Of a DNA stretch of 64,000 nucleotides, positions 1-8,366 are shown piece by piece. The stretch comes from Bacillus sp. es.034. GTDB taxonomy: Bacteria; Bacillota; Bacilli; Bacillales; Bacillaceae_B. Every line of letters begins with the position of its first letter. The stretch's first letter is position 1. The notes below the pieces were generated by a model. That model searched no databases. It worked only from the letters and a program-made list of their open reading frames with translations, and was not told the origin of the DNA. The stretch covers positions 3,198,001-3,262,000 of the forward strand of contig NZ_PDIY01000001.1 in the NCBI RefSeq assembly GCF_002563655.1, read 5' to 3'. A program made the position numbers and the translations under genes.

Positions 1-767
1 AATGAATCCCTTTCGATTTGCAGCTTTGTTTCAAACGTATCTTGTAGTATCGATTGAAGCTGGTCACCCTTCATTTCTACGCGAATCCCCATATCCAGAC
101 GCGTCTTCCCCGGAAATAGACCAAGGGATGCTGTTTGTTCCTTGAGCCATTTGCTTCCACTCATTCCTGTGCCGATCACCAATTTTTCTGTGGTGAATTG
201 ACCGTTTGTCGATTCTAAATGAAAGGTCTCGCCCTTTTTTGATATGAACTCGACACGGGTTTCAAAACTGAAGGTTACATGGTTTTTCAGCACCTCATAC
301 ATCTTCTGAAAAATCTCGCTCGCCAGGCGTGTTCCTAAATGACGGACCTCCGTGGAAAGAACCTTCAAGCCCGCATCACTTCCCCTACTTGAAAGCTTCT
401 TATTTTTCGTACTATATGAATATATGCTATCACCGCCAAATTCACAGAGTATATTGTCTACTTCCCTCATCAAATCAAGTGTGTTTTGCTGTCCGATTTT
501 CCTGCCAAGCTCGCCGCCAAAATCATTCGTATAATTAAATTTGCCCTCGGATTTACCAAGGCCTGCAAATCCTATGTATTTACTGCACACACCTTCACAT
601 GTACAGATTCCTCCCTCATCTAAGCCGCATGTACGTTCACTCAGTTCCTTGCCGAGATCAATCATGTGTATGGAAACATGTTCATTATGGTTCATCAAGG
701 TATAAGCAAGAAAAATACTGCTTACTCCTGCTCCGATGATGGTGATGTCATGGTGATTCGATTGCAT
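1..767 (-). CDS. FAD-dependent oxidoreductase, 3' end beyond window
   Basis: This is the N-terminal 255 residues of a flavoprotein; the frame stays open to base 1, so the C-terminus lies outside the window. The protein starts MQSNHHDITIIGAGVSSIFL, a Rossmann FAD-binding motif (GAGVSS, residues about 12-17). A cysteine cluster CTCEGVC follows near residues 58-64, then GFAGLGKSEGKFN, which resembles the substrate/FAD region of the COG2509-type dehydrogenases. The ATG at 765-767 has an AAAGGGGAAAAGGGG stretch just upstream that can serve as ribosome binding site. The family is mostly uncharacterised, so the substrate is unknown. Assignment to an FAD/NAD(P) oxidoreductase is firm; anything narrower is inference. 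Confidence 0.8.
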   Translation of the reverse strand, partial: MQSNHHDITIIGAGVSSIFLAYTLMNHNEHVSIHMIDLGKELSERTCGLDEGGICTCEGVCSKYIGFAGLGKSEGKFNYTNDFGGELGRKIGQQNTLDLMREVDNILCEFGGDSIYSYSTKNKKLSSRGSDAGLKVLSTEVRHLGTRLASEIFQKMYEVLKNHVTFSFETRVEFISKKGETFHLESTNGQFTTEKLVIGTGMSGSKWLKEQTASLGLFPGKTRLDMGIRVEMKGDQLQSILQDTFETKLQIERDS

Positions 768-867
768 CCCCTTTTCCCCTTTCTGAGTTGCGTTATTTCA
801 TAACGAATAAAGCTTTCATTTCTGTATCAATAATATGCTATTCCCATCCTACCATATTGACGTTATG

Positions 868-880
868 AGGTCCGTCCCTC
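868..880. repeat. REP-like repeat copy (single)
   Basis: One copy of AGGTCCGTCCCTC lies two bases past the stop codon of the MFS exporter gene. It belongs to the dispersed GGGACGGACC family found at six other intergenic sites in this window. This copy stands alone, without an inverted partner. Confidence 0.75.
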
Positions 881-882
881 TA

Positions 883-2115
883 TTAATCTTTTAAACTATG
901 ATGCAGGTAGGGGATGGAGGCGAGTGTGGAGATCGCTCCGGCAAGCACGATGGTGAGGTTGGTTCCCATTGCTTCTGCCAGTATCCCTGCCAGGAATGCG
1001 GCGATGGGCATGAGTATCCACGTCATGAGACGGCTGGTGGCCTGCACCCTCCCCAATAAGTGATCGGAAGACAGCGTTTGTCGGATCGTAATGATGCAGG
1101 GACTCATCATCGAAGCACAGAAGGTCCCTACTGCGTTCATGATCACGAGCCATAAATACGATTCCATCAAACCAAAAGATAGAATCGAAAGTCCTCCAAC
1201 CACAGAGGCCGTAAATAATATACTTCTGTAAGAAAACCATTTCCGAAAGAAGTTCGACGTCAGTGCACCCATAATGGCACCCACTCCGCCAGCTGATAAC
1301 AACCAACCTATCATAACCGTATTTATATCAAGAGTATCTTTCAAGTGAAACACTAATAATGTGAGGAACAATGTTGTTCCGAATACGGAAGTTACCATGG
1401 CAAGGTTTGTGTACAAAATTGGTTTGGTCTTTAAAACGAATTCAAATCCCTCCCCCATCTCTCCCCATATGGAAACTCTTGATGAATCTCTCTCATTTCT
1501 CTTCATTCTGAGACTTGCGATGGCAAGAAATGAGACGAGGAAGCTGACGCCATTCACCAACAGGGCATATCCTGGATTAAAGAATGAAATGATTAACCCA
1601 CCTAAACCTGGCGCTAAAAAAACTGCTGCATTAAACATCCCGGAATTTAGTGAATTTACAGCTTGAAGGTCTTCTCTTCTCACCAGACCTGGAACTGAAG
1701 CAAATTGAGAAGTATTATAAATTTGACTTAGTGATCCAATACCAAACACTAAGGGATATACCATCCACATCTCCAGAGTACCCATTATAAAAAGAATCCC
1801 GATCATCCCCACAAGTATGCTCCGTCCTAAATCACATAAAAGAAGCAGAAGCTTCCGGTTAAAACGATCGGACAAAACACCCGCGAAAGGCTGCAACAGA
1901 ATCGGTAACCTCTCAAGTGCCGCTACAATCCCCATGCTTACAGGTGACCCCGTTATAGATAAAACCATAAGTGGAATTGCAATTAAATAAATCTGATCTC
2001 CGAAAAATGAAATGAGATTTCCACCCATAAACCTGAAAACAGGATAATTTTTCTTTAAAGGCGGGAAACCTTCCCATTCACTCAGCTTGACCGCACGCTC
2101 TCCCATACTCGACAC
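883..2115 (-). CDS. MFS transporter, probable drug or metabolite exporter
   Basis: A 410-residue major facilitator superfamily protein with about 12 hydrophobic segments. The N-terminal FMGGNLISFFGDQIYLIAIP and the loop GVLSDRFNRKLLLL (motif A, between TM2 and TM3) are typical of the MFS_3 group, which includes the EntS-like and macrolide exporters. It lies 4 bases downstream of an ArsR-family regulator on the same strand, so the two are almost certainly co-transcribed and the regulator probably controls the pump. The start is taken as GTG at 2115, with AGAGGA upstream. An ATG at 2106 preceded by AAAGGGG is equally plausible. The substrate cannot be told from sequence. Confidence 0.85.
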   Translation of the reverse strand: MSSMGERAVKLSEWEGFPPLKKNYPVFRFMGGNLISFFGDQIYLIAIPLMVLSITGSPVSMGIVAALERLPILLQPFAGVLSDRFNRKLLLLLCDLGRSILVGMIGILFIMGTLEMWMVYPLVFGIGSLSQIYNTSQFASVPGLVRREDLQAVNSLNSGMFNAAVFLAPGLGGLIISFFNPGYALLVNGVSFLVSFLAIASLRMKRNERDSSRVSIWGEMGEGFEFVLKTKPILYTNLAMVTSVFGTTLFLTLLVFHLKDTLDINTVMIGWLLSAGGVGAIMGALTSNFFRKWFSYRSILFTASVVGGLSILSFGLMESYLWLVIMNAVGTFCASMMSPCIITIRQTLSSDHLLGRVQATSRLMTWILMPIAAFLAGILAEAMGTNLTIVLAGAISTLASIPYLHHSLKD

Positions 2116-2119
2116 CCCT

Positions 2120-3166
2120 TTATTCCTCTGTTAAATAGTGATTCAATTCATTCGATAACGATTGAACAGCATTCTCCTTCAGGTGATACTTCCCATCCCG
2201 GGTTTCGACGAGCCTAGCGGACCTGAGAATTTTCAAATGGTGGTGGACTGTGGATTTCCCCATATCCAGTTCGTTGGTGATTTCCTGGAGGGTCCGATCT
2301 GATCCCTTCAAGAATTTCACCATTCGCAAGCGCGCTTCATCTCCTAGTGCCTTATGCTTCTGGACGAGAAAATAGCTTGGCATATTCTTATCATCCGGAT
2401 AAATACTTTCATTGGCTACAGGGTAATAAAACACCTTCACCCCTTCAACATCCCCTTCGATGTTCCAGGGACGGTAAATGTACTGGGGGATGAGGAGGAC
2501 TGTGTGGACAGCCGGCTCGGGCAAATAGGTGATACCGCCGGTGGCCCATTCCACCAAAGCCTCAGGATTGAGTTTTTCACTCATCTCTACCTTAGACTGT
2601 CTATCCCTTTTCAATATTCCAGTTAGTGTCTCTTGTTCAGGTCGAATCACTTCTTCGTACCAACTGGTCATTACACTCATTAAGTGCTTCTTTAGGTTAT
2701 GGACATTTGTAGTGCATATGAATTCGATATAGCCTGGATAATATGGGTTATCGTCCGTCTGTTCTTTTAATTTGTTCCGTGATGTCACATCCCCCTTTGA
2801 TGCAAGCTTTCGAAGTTCCTGAAATTTAAGTCCTATGTAGGGAATGCAATAGTATTTGAGTTCTTCATCATCAAGCTCATCCAAATACGTGATGAACTCT
2901 TGTAATGTTCCAAATTCTCTTTGATGCAATAACAGAAGAAGGGATTTCCACGTATTATGCTTTTCCACATACTCCAAACCCTGAATCAGTGAGTGGGTTA
3001 GAGACTTTTTTAACTTGTCCCATGATGCATTCGTTTTCTCTAACGTATCAATGAGCCTCGTGTTGGTGATGGCCGCAATCCCTAAAGCACATTCCCATAG
3101 CAGGGAAGCCTCGACCCTTACTTCATAGGTCTCTCTTTTTCGACTGGTCATATGGAGCACATCCAT
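2120..3166 (-). CDS. ArsR-family transcriptional regulator with long N-terminal domain
   Basis: A 348-residue regulator. The C-terminal 80 residues form a winged helix-turn-helix of ArsR type (HKALGDEARLRMVKFLKG, then NELDMGKSTVHHHLKILRSA), with SKSTVHHHL-like recognition-helix features. The first 260 residues are a helical domain often annotated DUF5937, presumably for ligand sensing. No metal-binding ELCVC motif is present, so arsenic or metal sensing is unlikely. I chose ATG at 3166 (AAAGGGGTG, 7-base spacing) over a TTG seven codons upstream. It is followed by an MFS exporter gene and preceded by a perfect palindrome that overlaps its own promoter, so autoregulation is likely. Confidence 0.85.
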   Translation of the reverse strand: MDVLHMTSRKRETYEVRVEASLLWECALGIAAITNTRLIDTLEKTNASWDKLKKSLTHSLIQGLEYVEKHNTWKSLLLLLHQREFGTLQEFITYLDELDDEELKYYCIPYIGLKFQELRKLASKGDVTSRNKLKEQTDDNPYYPGYIEFICTTNVHNLKKHLMSVMTSWYEEVIRPEQETLTGILKRDRQSKVEMSEKLNPEALVEWATGGITYLPEPAVHTVLLIPQYIYRPWNIEGDVEGVKVFYYPVANESIYPDDKNMPSYFLVQKHKALGDEARLRMVKFLKGSDRTLQEITNELDMGKSTVHHHLKILRSARLVETRDGKYHLKENAVQSLSNELNHYLTEE

Positions 3167-3202
3167 ATTCACACACCCCTTTTCCAAAAATTTCTTTCTA
3201 TG

Positions 3203-3249
3203 TATATTCTATAATTATTGAACAATAAATTCAATAATTATAGAATATA
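3203..3249 (-). promoter_or_regulatory. Operator/promoter of the ArsR-MFS operon
   Basis: Two perfect 20-bp arms (3203-3222 and 3230-3249) surround a 7-bp spacer. On the minus strand a sigma-A promoter sits inside the palindrome: -35 TTGAAT (3229-3234), 17-bp spacer, -10 TAGAAT (3206-3211). A regulator bound here would block RNA polymerase, which fits autorepression by the adjacent ArsR protein. The sequence is directly visible; the regulator assignment is inference. Confidence 0.75.
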
Positions 3250-3273
3250 AAATTTCAGCTTTCTTAAATCATA

Positions 3274-3313
3274 AAAAAAGCACATAAATCCCAATCAGGA
3301 ATTCATGTGCTCC
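3274..3313 (-). terminator. Rho-independent terminator after rlmN
   Basis: The minus strand reads a stem GAGCACAT / ATGTGC with additional GAATTCC/GGGATTT pairing, followed by seven T residues. It ends rlmN and separates it from the downstream ArsR operon promoter. Confidence 0.8.
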
Positions 3314-3324
3314 ATTTATATATA

Positions 3325-4395
3325 TTACGACTTTACTTTATCCTTCTTGATTTGTTTACTTCTCAACTGACCACAGGCTGCGTCGATATCTGTTCCCTGC
3401 TCCACACGTACACCACAGTTGATGCCATGTTCAAGCAGTGTCCCATAAAATTCTACGATTGCTTCTTTCGTACTTCGTTGATATTGATTGTGTTCGTCGA
3501 CGGGATTGTAAGGAATCAGGTTGACGTATGAAAGGTGACGCTTATTCTTCAGCAGTTTCGCCAACTGAAGGGCTTCTTCCTTATGATCATTCACATCACT
3601 CAACAAGATATATTCAAACGTGATGCGTCGATTTGTTTTTTCTAAATAGTAATCAATCGCCGGCATTAACTTCTCAAGCGGATATGCACGGTTGATCTTC
3701 ATGATTCTTGTACGCAATTCATTATTTGGTGCGTGAAGAGATACGGCCAGGTTGATTTGAATATTCTCATCGGCAAATTTATAAATTTTATCAGCAAGGC
3801 CACTTGTGGAAACGGTAATATGGCGTGCTCCGATGGAAAGACCTTTCTGATCATTCACTACACGGAAGAAGTCCATCATATTATCATAGTTATCGAACGG
3901 TTCACCAATCCCCATCACGACGATGTGACTGACACGTTCCCCGTTCCCAGCTTCATCTAAATGATGTTGAACATTCATAATCTGTTCGACAATCTCGCCG
4001 CTTGATAAATCACGGTTCTTCTTCAAGAGTCCACTTGCACAGAATGTACAACCGATGTTACAGCCTACCTGTGTCGTGACACACACACTCAAGCCATAGT
4101 TGAAACGCATCAGAACGGTCTCGATCAGGTTCCCATCTTCAAGTTTGAACAGGAATTTGATTGTACCGTCCTTCGATTCCTGTTTAACCTCTTGTGTCAA
4201 CGTATGAAGATAGAAGTGATCGTCCAGAAGCTGTACACAGTCAGCGTTCAAATTCTTCATATCCGCAAACTTTGTCACTCTCTTTTTATATAGCCAATCC
4301 CATACTTGAGCCGCACGGAATTTCTTTTGTCCATTTTCAACAAGCCAAGTTGTCAGTTGATCTAATGTTAATCCGTATATGGATTTCTTTTCCAT
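3325..4395 (-). CDS. rlmN: Dual-specificity 23S rRNA/tRNA A2503 methyltransferase
   Basis: A 356-residue radical-SAM enzyme that makes 2-methyladenosine at 23S rRNA position 2503 (and A37 of some tRNAs). The radical-SAM cluster motif [11 protein letters not shown] is visible near residue 115. The GxGEP-type region reads [11 protein letters not shown], and the C-terminal [15 protein letters not shown] carries the methyl-acceptor/active-site cysteine region of RlmN. The length is normal for the family. Cfr is a close paralogue, but the N-terminal [19 protein letters not shown] and overall pattern fit RlmN. The start ATG has a TGAGGG ribosome binding site. It appears monocistronic, with its own terminator. 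Confidence 0.95.
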   Translation of the reverse strand: MEKKSIYGLTLDQLTTWLVENGQKKFRAAQVWDWLYKKRVTKFADMKNLNADCVQLLDDHFYLHTLTQEVKQESKDGTIKFLFKLEDGNLIETVLMRFNYGLSVCVTTQVGCNIGCTFCASGLLKKNRDLSSGEIVEQIMNVQHHLDEAGNGERVSHIVVMGIGEPFDNYDNMMDFFRVVNDQKGLSIGARHITVSTSGLADKIYKFADENIQINLAVSLHAPNNELRTRIMKINRAYPLEKLMPAIDYYLEKTNRRITFEYILLSDVNDHKEEALQLAKLLKNKRHLSYVNLIPYNPVDEHNQYQRSTKEAIVEFYGTLLEHGINCGVRVEQGTDIDAACGQLRSKQIKKDKVKS

Positions 4396-4520
4396 TTAAA
4401 ACCCTCATTTCGAAACTCTACAATTTTCTACTTATCTATACTACTTAAAGTATGGGAATGTTTCAAGGGATTTATAAGTGTTGAGAAGAATTGGAATTCC
4501 GTAATATAGTATAAAGATAA

Positions 4521-4552
4521 AAAATATACGCCGGGAACTTTACCCGGCGTAT
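4521..4552 (-). terminator. Rho-independent terminator after the FusB-like gene
   Basis: The minus strand forms a perfect 10-bp GC-rich stem (ATACGCCGGG with CCCGGCGTAT, 4526-4535 and 4543-4552) and then ATATTTTTT. It begins only 5 bases after the stop codon. Confidence 0.9.
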
Positions 4553-4556
4553 GGTC

Positions 4557-5198
4557 TTAATGATTGATCCGTTGGATAAAATCATCCAATTTCTCTTTAT
4601 CTTTCAGCTTTTCATTGCATTCATCACTGTCCTGACAAATATAATTCCCTTTCTTTACAAAGGTTCCATGAGCAGACGTTTTGGATTCAGAAAGGTAAAG
4701 CCCTATGCTTCCAAACGTGTTACATATCGTACAAAGTCCTTTCTTGTTGCTGTTTTTGAATGTCCCTTTAAAGCCTCGCAACTTCCCTTCGTATTCTGCA
4801 ACGATATATTTCCGTTCCTGACTGTAATCGTTCCAGCCTAGATAGGAAATGTCTTTCAACTCTATTTCATCCAATGCAGGTGTTTTTAACTTCTTTACCT
4901 TAGGGAATAATTTTTTCACAGCGGAATCACTCAATGCGGGAAAAGGGATCACGAATGGCTTTAGTCCAATCAGGAAGTCCTCTGCCTGCTCTGTATCCCG
5001 GATAGTAACAATCGATTGGAGTTCCTTCAGTTGCAGTGGGGATAGGTCTTCGAATAGATTCATCACCTTATCGTACACGAGTCCTCTCAATGCTTCGAGA
5101 ACACCAAGATCATTTACCGTTGAATACCCGTTAATCAGCGCCTGTGTTTGATACTTGATAAAATTGTATTGATCATTTCGAATAAATGGATCCATCAT
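4557..5198 (-). CDS. FusB/FusC-family EF-G-binding protein
   Basis: A 213-residue two-domain protein: a helical N-terminal bundle, then a treble-clef zinc finger near the C-terminus. The finger has CTIC (residues about 158-161), a histidine in TSAHGTF, and CQDSDEC as ligands. FusB-type proteins bind elongation factor G and release it from fusidic-acid-stalled ribosomes. Chromosomal homologues in Bacilli give low-level protection or a housekeeping role in ribosome recycling. The start at 5198 has AGGAGCGATA upstream; a second ATG directly follows. The gene has its own terminator. The family call is secure, but resistance in this strain is not shown by sequence alone. Confidence 0.85.
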   Translation of the reverse strand: MMDPFIRNDQYNFIKYQTQALINGYSTVNDLGVLEALRGLVYDKVMNLFEDLSPLQLKELQSIVTIRDTEQAEDFLIGLKPFVIPFPALSDSAVKKLFPKVKKLKTPALDEIELKDISYLGWNDYSQERKYIVAEYEGKLRGFKGTFKNSNKKGLCTICNTFGSIGLYLSESKTSAHGTFVKKGNYICQDSDECNEKLKDKEKLDDFIQRINH

Positions 5199-5337
5199 TA
5201 TCGCTCCTACATCTAAAACATTTTACACTCTTTTATTTTTTCAGCCATGCAGATAAGCATGTGCTCTCTCATATACTATATACCCTTATATGCTTTCTGG
5301 ATATGTAGAGTTTCACTTAGAATTAATATATACACTG

Positions 5338-5369
5338 AAAAAAAGCACTGATACAACTCAGTGCTTTTT
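5338..5369 (-). terminator. Terminator overlapping the CD3324-family stop codon
   Basis: The stem AAAAGCACTGA/TCAGTGCTTTT (5341-5351 with 5358-5368) has a 6-base loop, and on the minus strand it is followed by a run of seven T. The last codons and the TGA of the upstream gene (5358-5360) are part of the stem. Confidence 0.85.
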
Positions 5370-5624
5370 GTAAACGATTTTCTTGATTGTTTCACTTGAA
5401 AGGTAATATTCACAGGCCAATTCTTGGATCGGCTTTCCATTTGAGAAAGCTGCTTTAATTTTGGCATTTCGTTCATCAATGATCCTTCTGCTACCAGAAC
5501 GGCTCCCCCACTTTCGGTACTCCGCTTTTCGCTTGGGTATATAAAGGGTTTCCCCCTGTACATATTTTTGAATCTCTTTTAACAATGATTGAGGTAACAC
5601 GCTTTCCGCTTTTACATATTTCAT
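5358..5624 (-). CDS. CD3324-family helix-turn-helix protein
   Basis: An 88-residue protein of the small CD3324 family. The N-terminal half (MKYVKAESVLPQSLLKEIQKYVQGETLYIP) is the conserved family block. The C-terminal RNAKIKAAFSNGKPIQELACEYYLSSETIKKIVYKK reads as a resolvase-like helix-turn-helix, so DNA binding is likely. No target is known to me. The start has AAGGAG at 9-base spacing. The stop codon lies inside its own terminator hairpin, a compact arrangement suggesting a single-gene unit. Confidence 0.8.
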   Translation of the reverse strand: MKYVKAESVLPQSLLKEIQKYVQGETLYIPKRKAEYRKWGSRSGSRRIIDERNAKIKAAFSNGKPIQELACEYYLSSETIKKIVYKKH

Positions 5625-5705
5625 TTCAGTCAGCTCCTTATCTTCTACCTGAATTCAGTCAATAAGGTGCAAAGCCGACTTACTAGAAATGAACTTTCAG
5701 GGCGA

Positions 5706-5801
5706 TCAAATTAGATACCTTCCCATGCAAAGTGTCGCCTTTCTAATAATAGGCTTTGCATGAGACGCTTGGGACTCTGGCAAGATCGATCTCATTACCA
5801 T
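5706..5801 (-). CDS. Possible 31-residue peptide, unknown function
   Basis: A short reading frame starting MVMRSILPESQASHAKPI, preceded by a very strong ribosome binding site (GAAGGAGGTGGTGAC, 5-base spacing from GGTG). It ends in CMGRYLI. I recognise no family. The DNA inside contains an inverted repeat, ATGCAAAG ... CTTTGCAT, within the coding part. It could be a leader peptide, but nothing on the same strand starts for several hundred bases except the CD3324 gene at 5624. The strong ribosome site is the main support. Apart from this frame, the 5,625-5,936 gap holds only a TATAAT box (5902-5907) before the next plus-strand gene. Confidence 0.4.
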   Translation of the reverse strand: MVMRSILPESQASHAKPIIRKATLCMGRYLI

Positions 5802-5936
5802 GTCACCACCTCCTTCAACTATTTTCTTCTATTATAAAATAAATCCCCTTTATATCCATAAATTTTATTCTTATATAAACGATTTAACACCATGAATATG
5901 GTATAATCTTCTAAATATTATAAAGGAGATGTTCCC

Positions 5937-6482
5937 ATGTTTTCATTCACAGTAGATAAAGAGATTTCAATCGAGCTATTTCAACAGCACCATAAGGAGG
6001 AATTATACGAGCTGATTGATTCGAACCGGGATCATCTTCGTCAGTGGCTTTTATGGGTGGATAAACGCCGATCACCAGAGGATTTGGAGCCGGTCATCCC
6101 TATTTGGATCAGGAATTACGCCGATAACAACGGATTTGATGCAGGGATACGTTATCATGGGAGATTAGTCGGTATGATCGGGTTGCATTATATTGATTGG
6201 AAAACGAAAAGCACGAGCATAGGATATCTCCTCAGTGAAGAAGCACAAGGTAAAGGGATCATCACACGTGCCGTTTCTTCCCTTGTAAACTATGTATTTA
6301 ACGAATTGGATCTCAACAGGGTGGAAATCCAATGTGCCGTTAACAATGAGAAGAGCAGCGGGATTCCGATACGTTTAGGATTTACAAAAGAAGGAATCAC
6401 ACGGGATGGCCAGTGGTTGTATGATCATTATGAAGACCTTGTGACCTATAGTATGTTGAAGAAAGATTGGCCGGTTTCATGA
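5937..6482 (+). CDS. GNAT N-acetyltransferase, RimJ/RimL (YdaF) type
   Basis: A 181-residue GNAT acetyltransferase. The acetyl-CoA binding loop is SEEAQGKGIITRAV (Q/R-x-x-G-x-G/A pattern, residues about 100-113), followed by the family's LNRVEIQCAVNNEKSSGIPIRLGFTKEG. This matches the RimJ/RimL-like branch that acetylates protein N-termini or small molecules; B. subtilis YdaF is similar. The ribosome site AAAGGAGA stands 6 bases before ATG, and a TATAAT hexamer lies at 5902-5907. It is a single gene with its own terminator. The acceptor substrate is unknown. Confidence 0.85.
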   Translation: MFSFTVDKEISIELFQQHHKEELYELIDSNRDHLRQWLLWVDKRRSPEDLEPVIPIWIRNYADNNGFDAGIRYHGRLVGMIGLHYIDWKTKSTSIGYLLSEEAQGKGIITRAVSSLVNYVFNELDLNRVEIQCAVNNEKSSGIPIRLGFTKEGITRDGQWLYDHYEDLVTYSMLKKDWPVS

Positions 6483-6494
6483 AATCAACGGTAT

Positions 6495-6525
6495 AAAACC
6501 ACCAGATTAGAAAACTGGTGGTTTT
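6495..6525 (+). terminator. Terminator after the YdaF-like gene
   Basis: An 11-bp perfect stem, AAAACCACCAG with CTGGTGGTTTT, and a 9-base loop. The T-rich 3' arm is typical of rho-independent termination. Confidence 0.8.
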
Positions 6526-6581
6526 AAGTTCAGTCCGCTCGTATCACTTTAAATGCCTCATTACCTCTTTCCCGATCAATA

Positions 6582-7421
6582 TCAGTTGTCAGAAAAGGTT
6601 CTAGTTTTAAACCATGTACCCTCCAAGGCACTTACGTAACGTTGGGCAGACTCCTGTACTCTCTCATGCGCATTTTCCATTACAACGCGATGGAAGGCAT
6701 TATATAAACGGGCAAACTTCATTTCTTCCACTTTCGACGCCATCTCTTTTACTTTTGAAGCCGGAAGGGGAATAAGGTTTGGGTAACTGTACATAAAGCT
6801 GACCCACTTCCGGTCTGCCACTACCTGGATTATGTCCCCTGTAAGAAGGATGCCATTGCCATTGAAACCTGATTTCCATTCCAGGACGGCACCCCCTTTG
6901 AAGTGGCCGCCAAGTCGATGGATAGTGAGTCCGTTATGTAAATGAATAGATTCACCTGACCAATAAACGATGTGATCACTTTCCCTCATTACCCATTCCC
7001 GGTCATCCTCATGAATATAGATGGGCACGCCGAAAACTTCCGCCCATTCTACTTGAGTCGAATAATAGTGAGGATGAAATAAGGCGATGGCGTCCAAACC
7101 TCCCAATCTGGTGATCTCACTGATTGTTTCTTCATCAAGATAAGAAATGCAGTCCCATAGAAGGTTGAATCCTTCTTGTTGAACGAGATAAGCCGTCTGT
7201 CCGATGGCAAAATCCGGGGATGTTTCCACACTGTATAGACCAGGTTCTTCCAGAATGATTTTGTTCCTGAAAGATTCCGCCTTCATGTTTTCCAATGTAG
7301 TCCAGGATTGACCGGTAGGGTTGACATATTGCCTCTCCTCCTCACAAATCATACAGCGTTCTGGGATTTCTGATGTTTTTTCATACTGAACTCCACATGT
7401 TTCACAGATGTATCGATGCAG
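6582..7421 (-). CDS. MBL-fold metallohydrolase with N-terminal zinc ribbon, probable CTG start
   Basis: Metallo-beta-lactamase-fold protein of 279 residues if it starts at CTG 7421. The first ATG in frame (7352) gives only 256 residues, has no ribosome site and cuts off the N-terminal segment LHRYICETCGVQYEKTSE. That segment carries CETC and, 14 residues later, CMIC, forming a rubredoxin-like zinc ribbon. A consensus AAAGGAGG lies 7 bases before the CTG, and no ATG, GTG or TTG exists in frame in that region. The MBL core has FHPHYYS and GGHFKGG in place of the classical HxHxDH, then a TGD motif. The metal site is therefore atypical and catalysis is uncertain. Confidence 0.8.
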   Translation of the reverse strand: MHRYICETCGVQYEKTSEIPERCMICEEERQYVNPTGQSWTTLENMKAESFRNKIILEEPGLYSVETSPDFAIGQTAYLVQQEGFNLLWDCISYLDEETISEITRLGGLDAIALFHPHYYSTQVEWAEVFGVPIYIHEDDREWVMRESDHIVYWSGESIHLHNGLTIHRLGGHFKGGAVLEWKSGFNGNGILLTGDIIQVVADRKWVSFMYSYPNLIPLPASKVKEMASKVEEMKFARLYNAFHRVVMENAHERVQESAQRYVSALEGTWFKTRTFSDN

Positions 7422-7503
7422 AAGAAAACCTCCTTTGAGAAAAATTGTAAATTATTACATTATTATTCTATAAAACGTTCCTTCCATTTGCAAACCAATT
7501 CAA

Positions 7504-8067
7504 TCATCCGGATATTTTCCCATACACACATGTATCGGTTAATCGTTCTCCATCGACTGATAGATCTTCATTTCGAAGGATTCCTTCTAATTCATAGTCG
7601 AGTCTTTCGGGAACCGCCCTGCTTTTGTCATTCGTCGATTCACATCTTATCTCCACTCTTTTTCCCTTCAGCTCATTCAGAGCGAATTCGGTTAGTTTCC
7701 CGACCGCTTCTGTCATATACCCTTTTCCACTCATTCTGGTGTCGATCCAATACCCGACTTCAAATTTCGGAACATCCCAATCAATGTTGTGGAAACCTGT
7801 AGAACCGACGAATTCATTGGTATCTTTCAAAAAGATCAAGTACCTTAGGCTTTCCCTGGTAATAAACTTGGCATGCGCTTCACGGGTGTTCGTCTCCGTA
7901 TCTTCAACAGATGGGTTACTTCGGGCGAAGCCCAGCCACGGCTGTAATTCGGATAGAGAAGCCTTGATCGCTGCATTGACTGCATGACCGTCACCCGGCT
8001 GAGGCATCCTTAGTTCCAGTCTTTTTGTTTCAATCACAGTAGGAACATCGACTAATACGGAATTCAT
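7504..8067 (-). CDS. GNAT N-acetyltransferase, RimJ/RimL type
   Basis: A 187-residue GNAT protein. It has the family opening ETKRLELRMPQPGDG, the beta-bulge segment GSTGFHNIDWDVPKFEVGYWID and the CoA loop RMSGKGYMTEAV. It resembles ribosomal-protein-serine acetyltransferase-like enzymes such as RimL and YdaF. The start at 8067 has AAGGAG upstream. It ends just 82 bases from the MBL gene on the same strand, and no terminator is obvious between them, so read-through is possible. The acceptor is unknown. Confidence 0.85.
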   Translation of the reverse strand: MNSVLVDVPTVIETKRLELRMPQPGDGHAVNAAIKASLSELQPWLGFARSNPSVEDTETNTREAHAKFITRESLRYLIFLKDTNEFVGSTGFHNIDWDVPKFEVGYWIDTRMSGKGYMTEAVGKLTEFALNELKGKRVEIRCESTNDKSRAVPERLDYELEGILRNEDLSVDGERLTDTCVYGKISG

Positions 8068-8366
8068 TTCATAACACTCCTTTGAATAAAATAAAAAGCC
8101 CTCCCCCTCAAGAACTGAATCTTAAGGACGAGAGTCATCACCTCAGTCATCTGCATTGTACAATTCCTGCCTTAACGAATTATCCCTATAGACCAGATTT
8201 ATACAGAATCCTGAACATTTCGTTTTAATTGGAAATATTTTAAATTATTGAAATTATAAGGGAAAGTCCACTTCTTTGTCAATATACCTGGTATACTATT
8301 ATTCGCCTATACTAAATATGAATAATACTCTATACTAAAGAAAAAAGATTCAACTGGAGGACCAAA
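8068..8366. other. Intergenic region between divergent genes
   Basis: About 300 bases between two divergent genes. On the minus strand an 8-bp imperfect stem (CCTTAAGA with TCTTGAGG, plus bases about 8115-8135) precedes a T-rich run and could be a weak attenuator before the acetyltransferase gene. On the plus strand an AT-rich stretch with TATACT-like boxes (8285-8335) probably holds the promoter of the STAS gene. Nothing here is certain. Confidence 0.3.

Noticed and set aside
896..1306. Second minus-strand frame of 136 codons inside the MFS gene
   Set aside because: It overlaps a well-supported transporter in another frame and its Cys/His/Arg-rich translation resembles no protein.
2120..3166. 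ArsR regulator as an arsenic sensor
   Set aside because: No cysteine metal-binding motif and no arsB/arsC nearby; the partner is a drug-type MFS pump.
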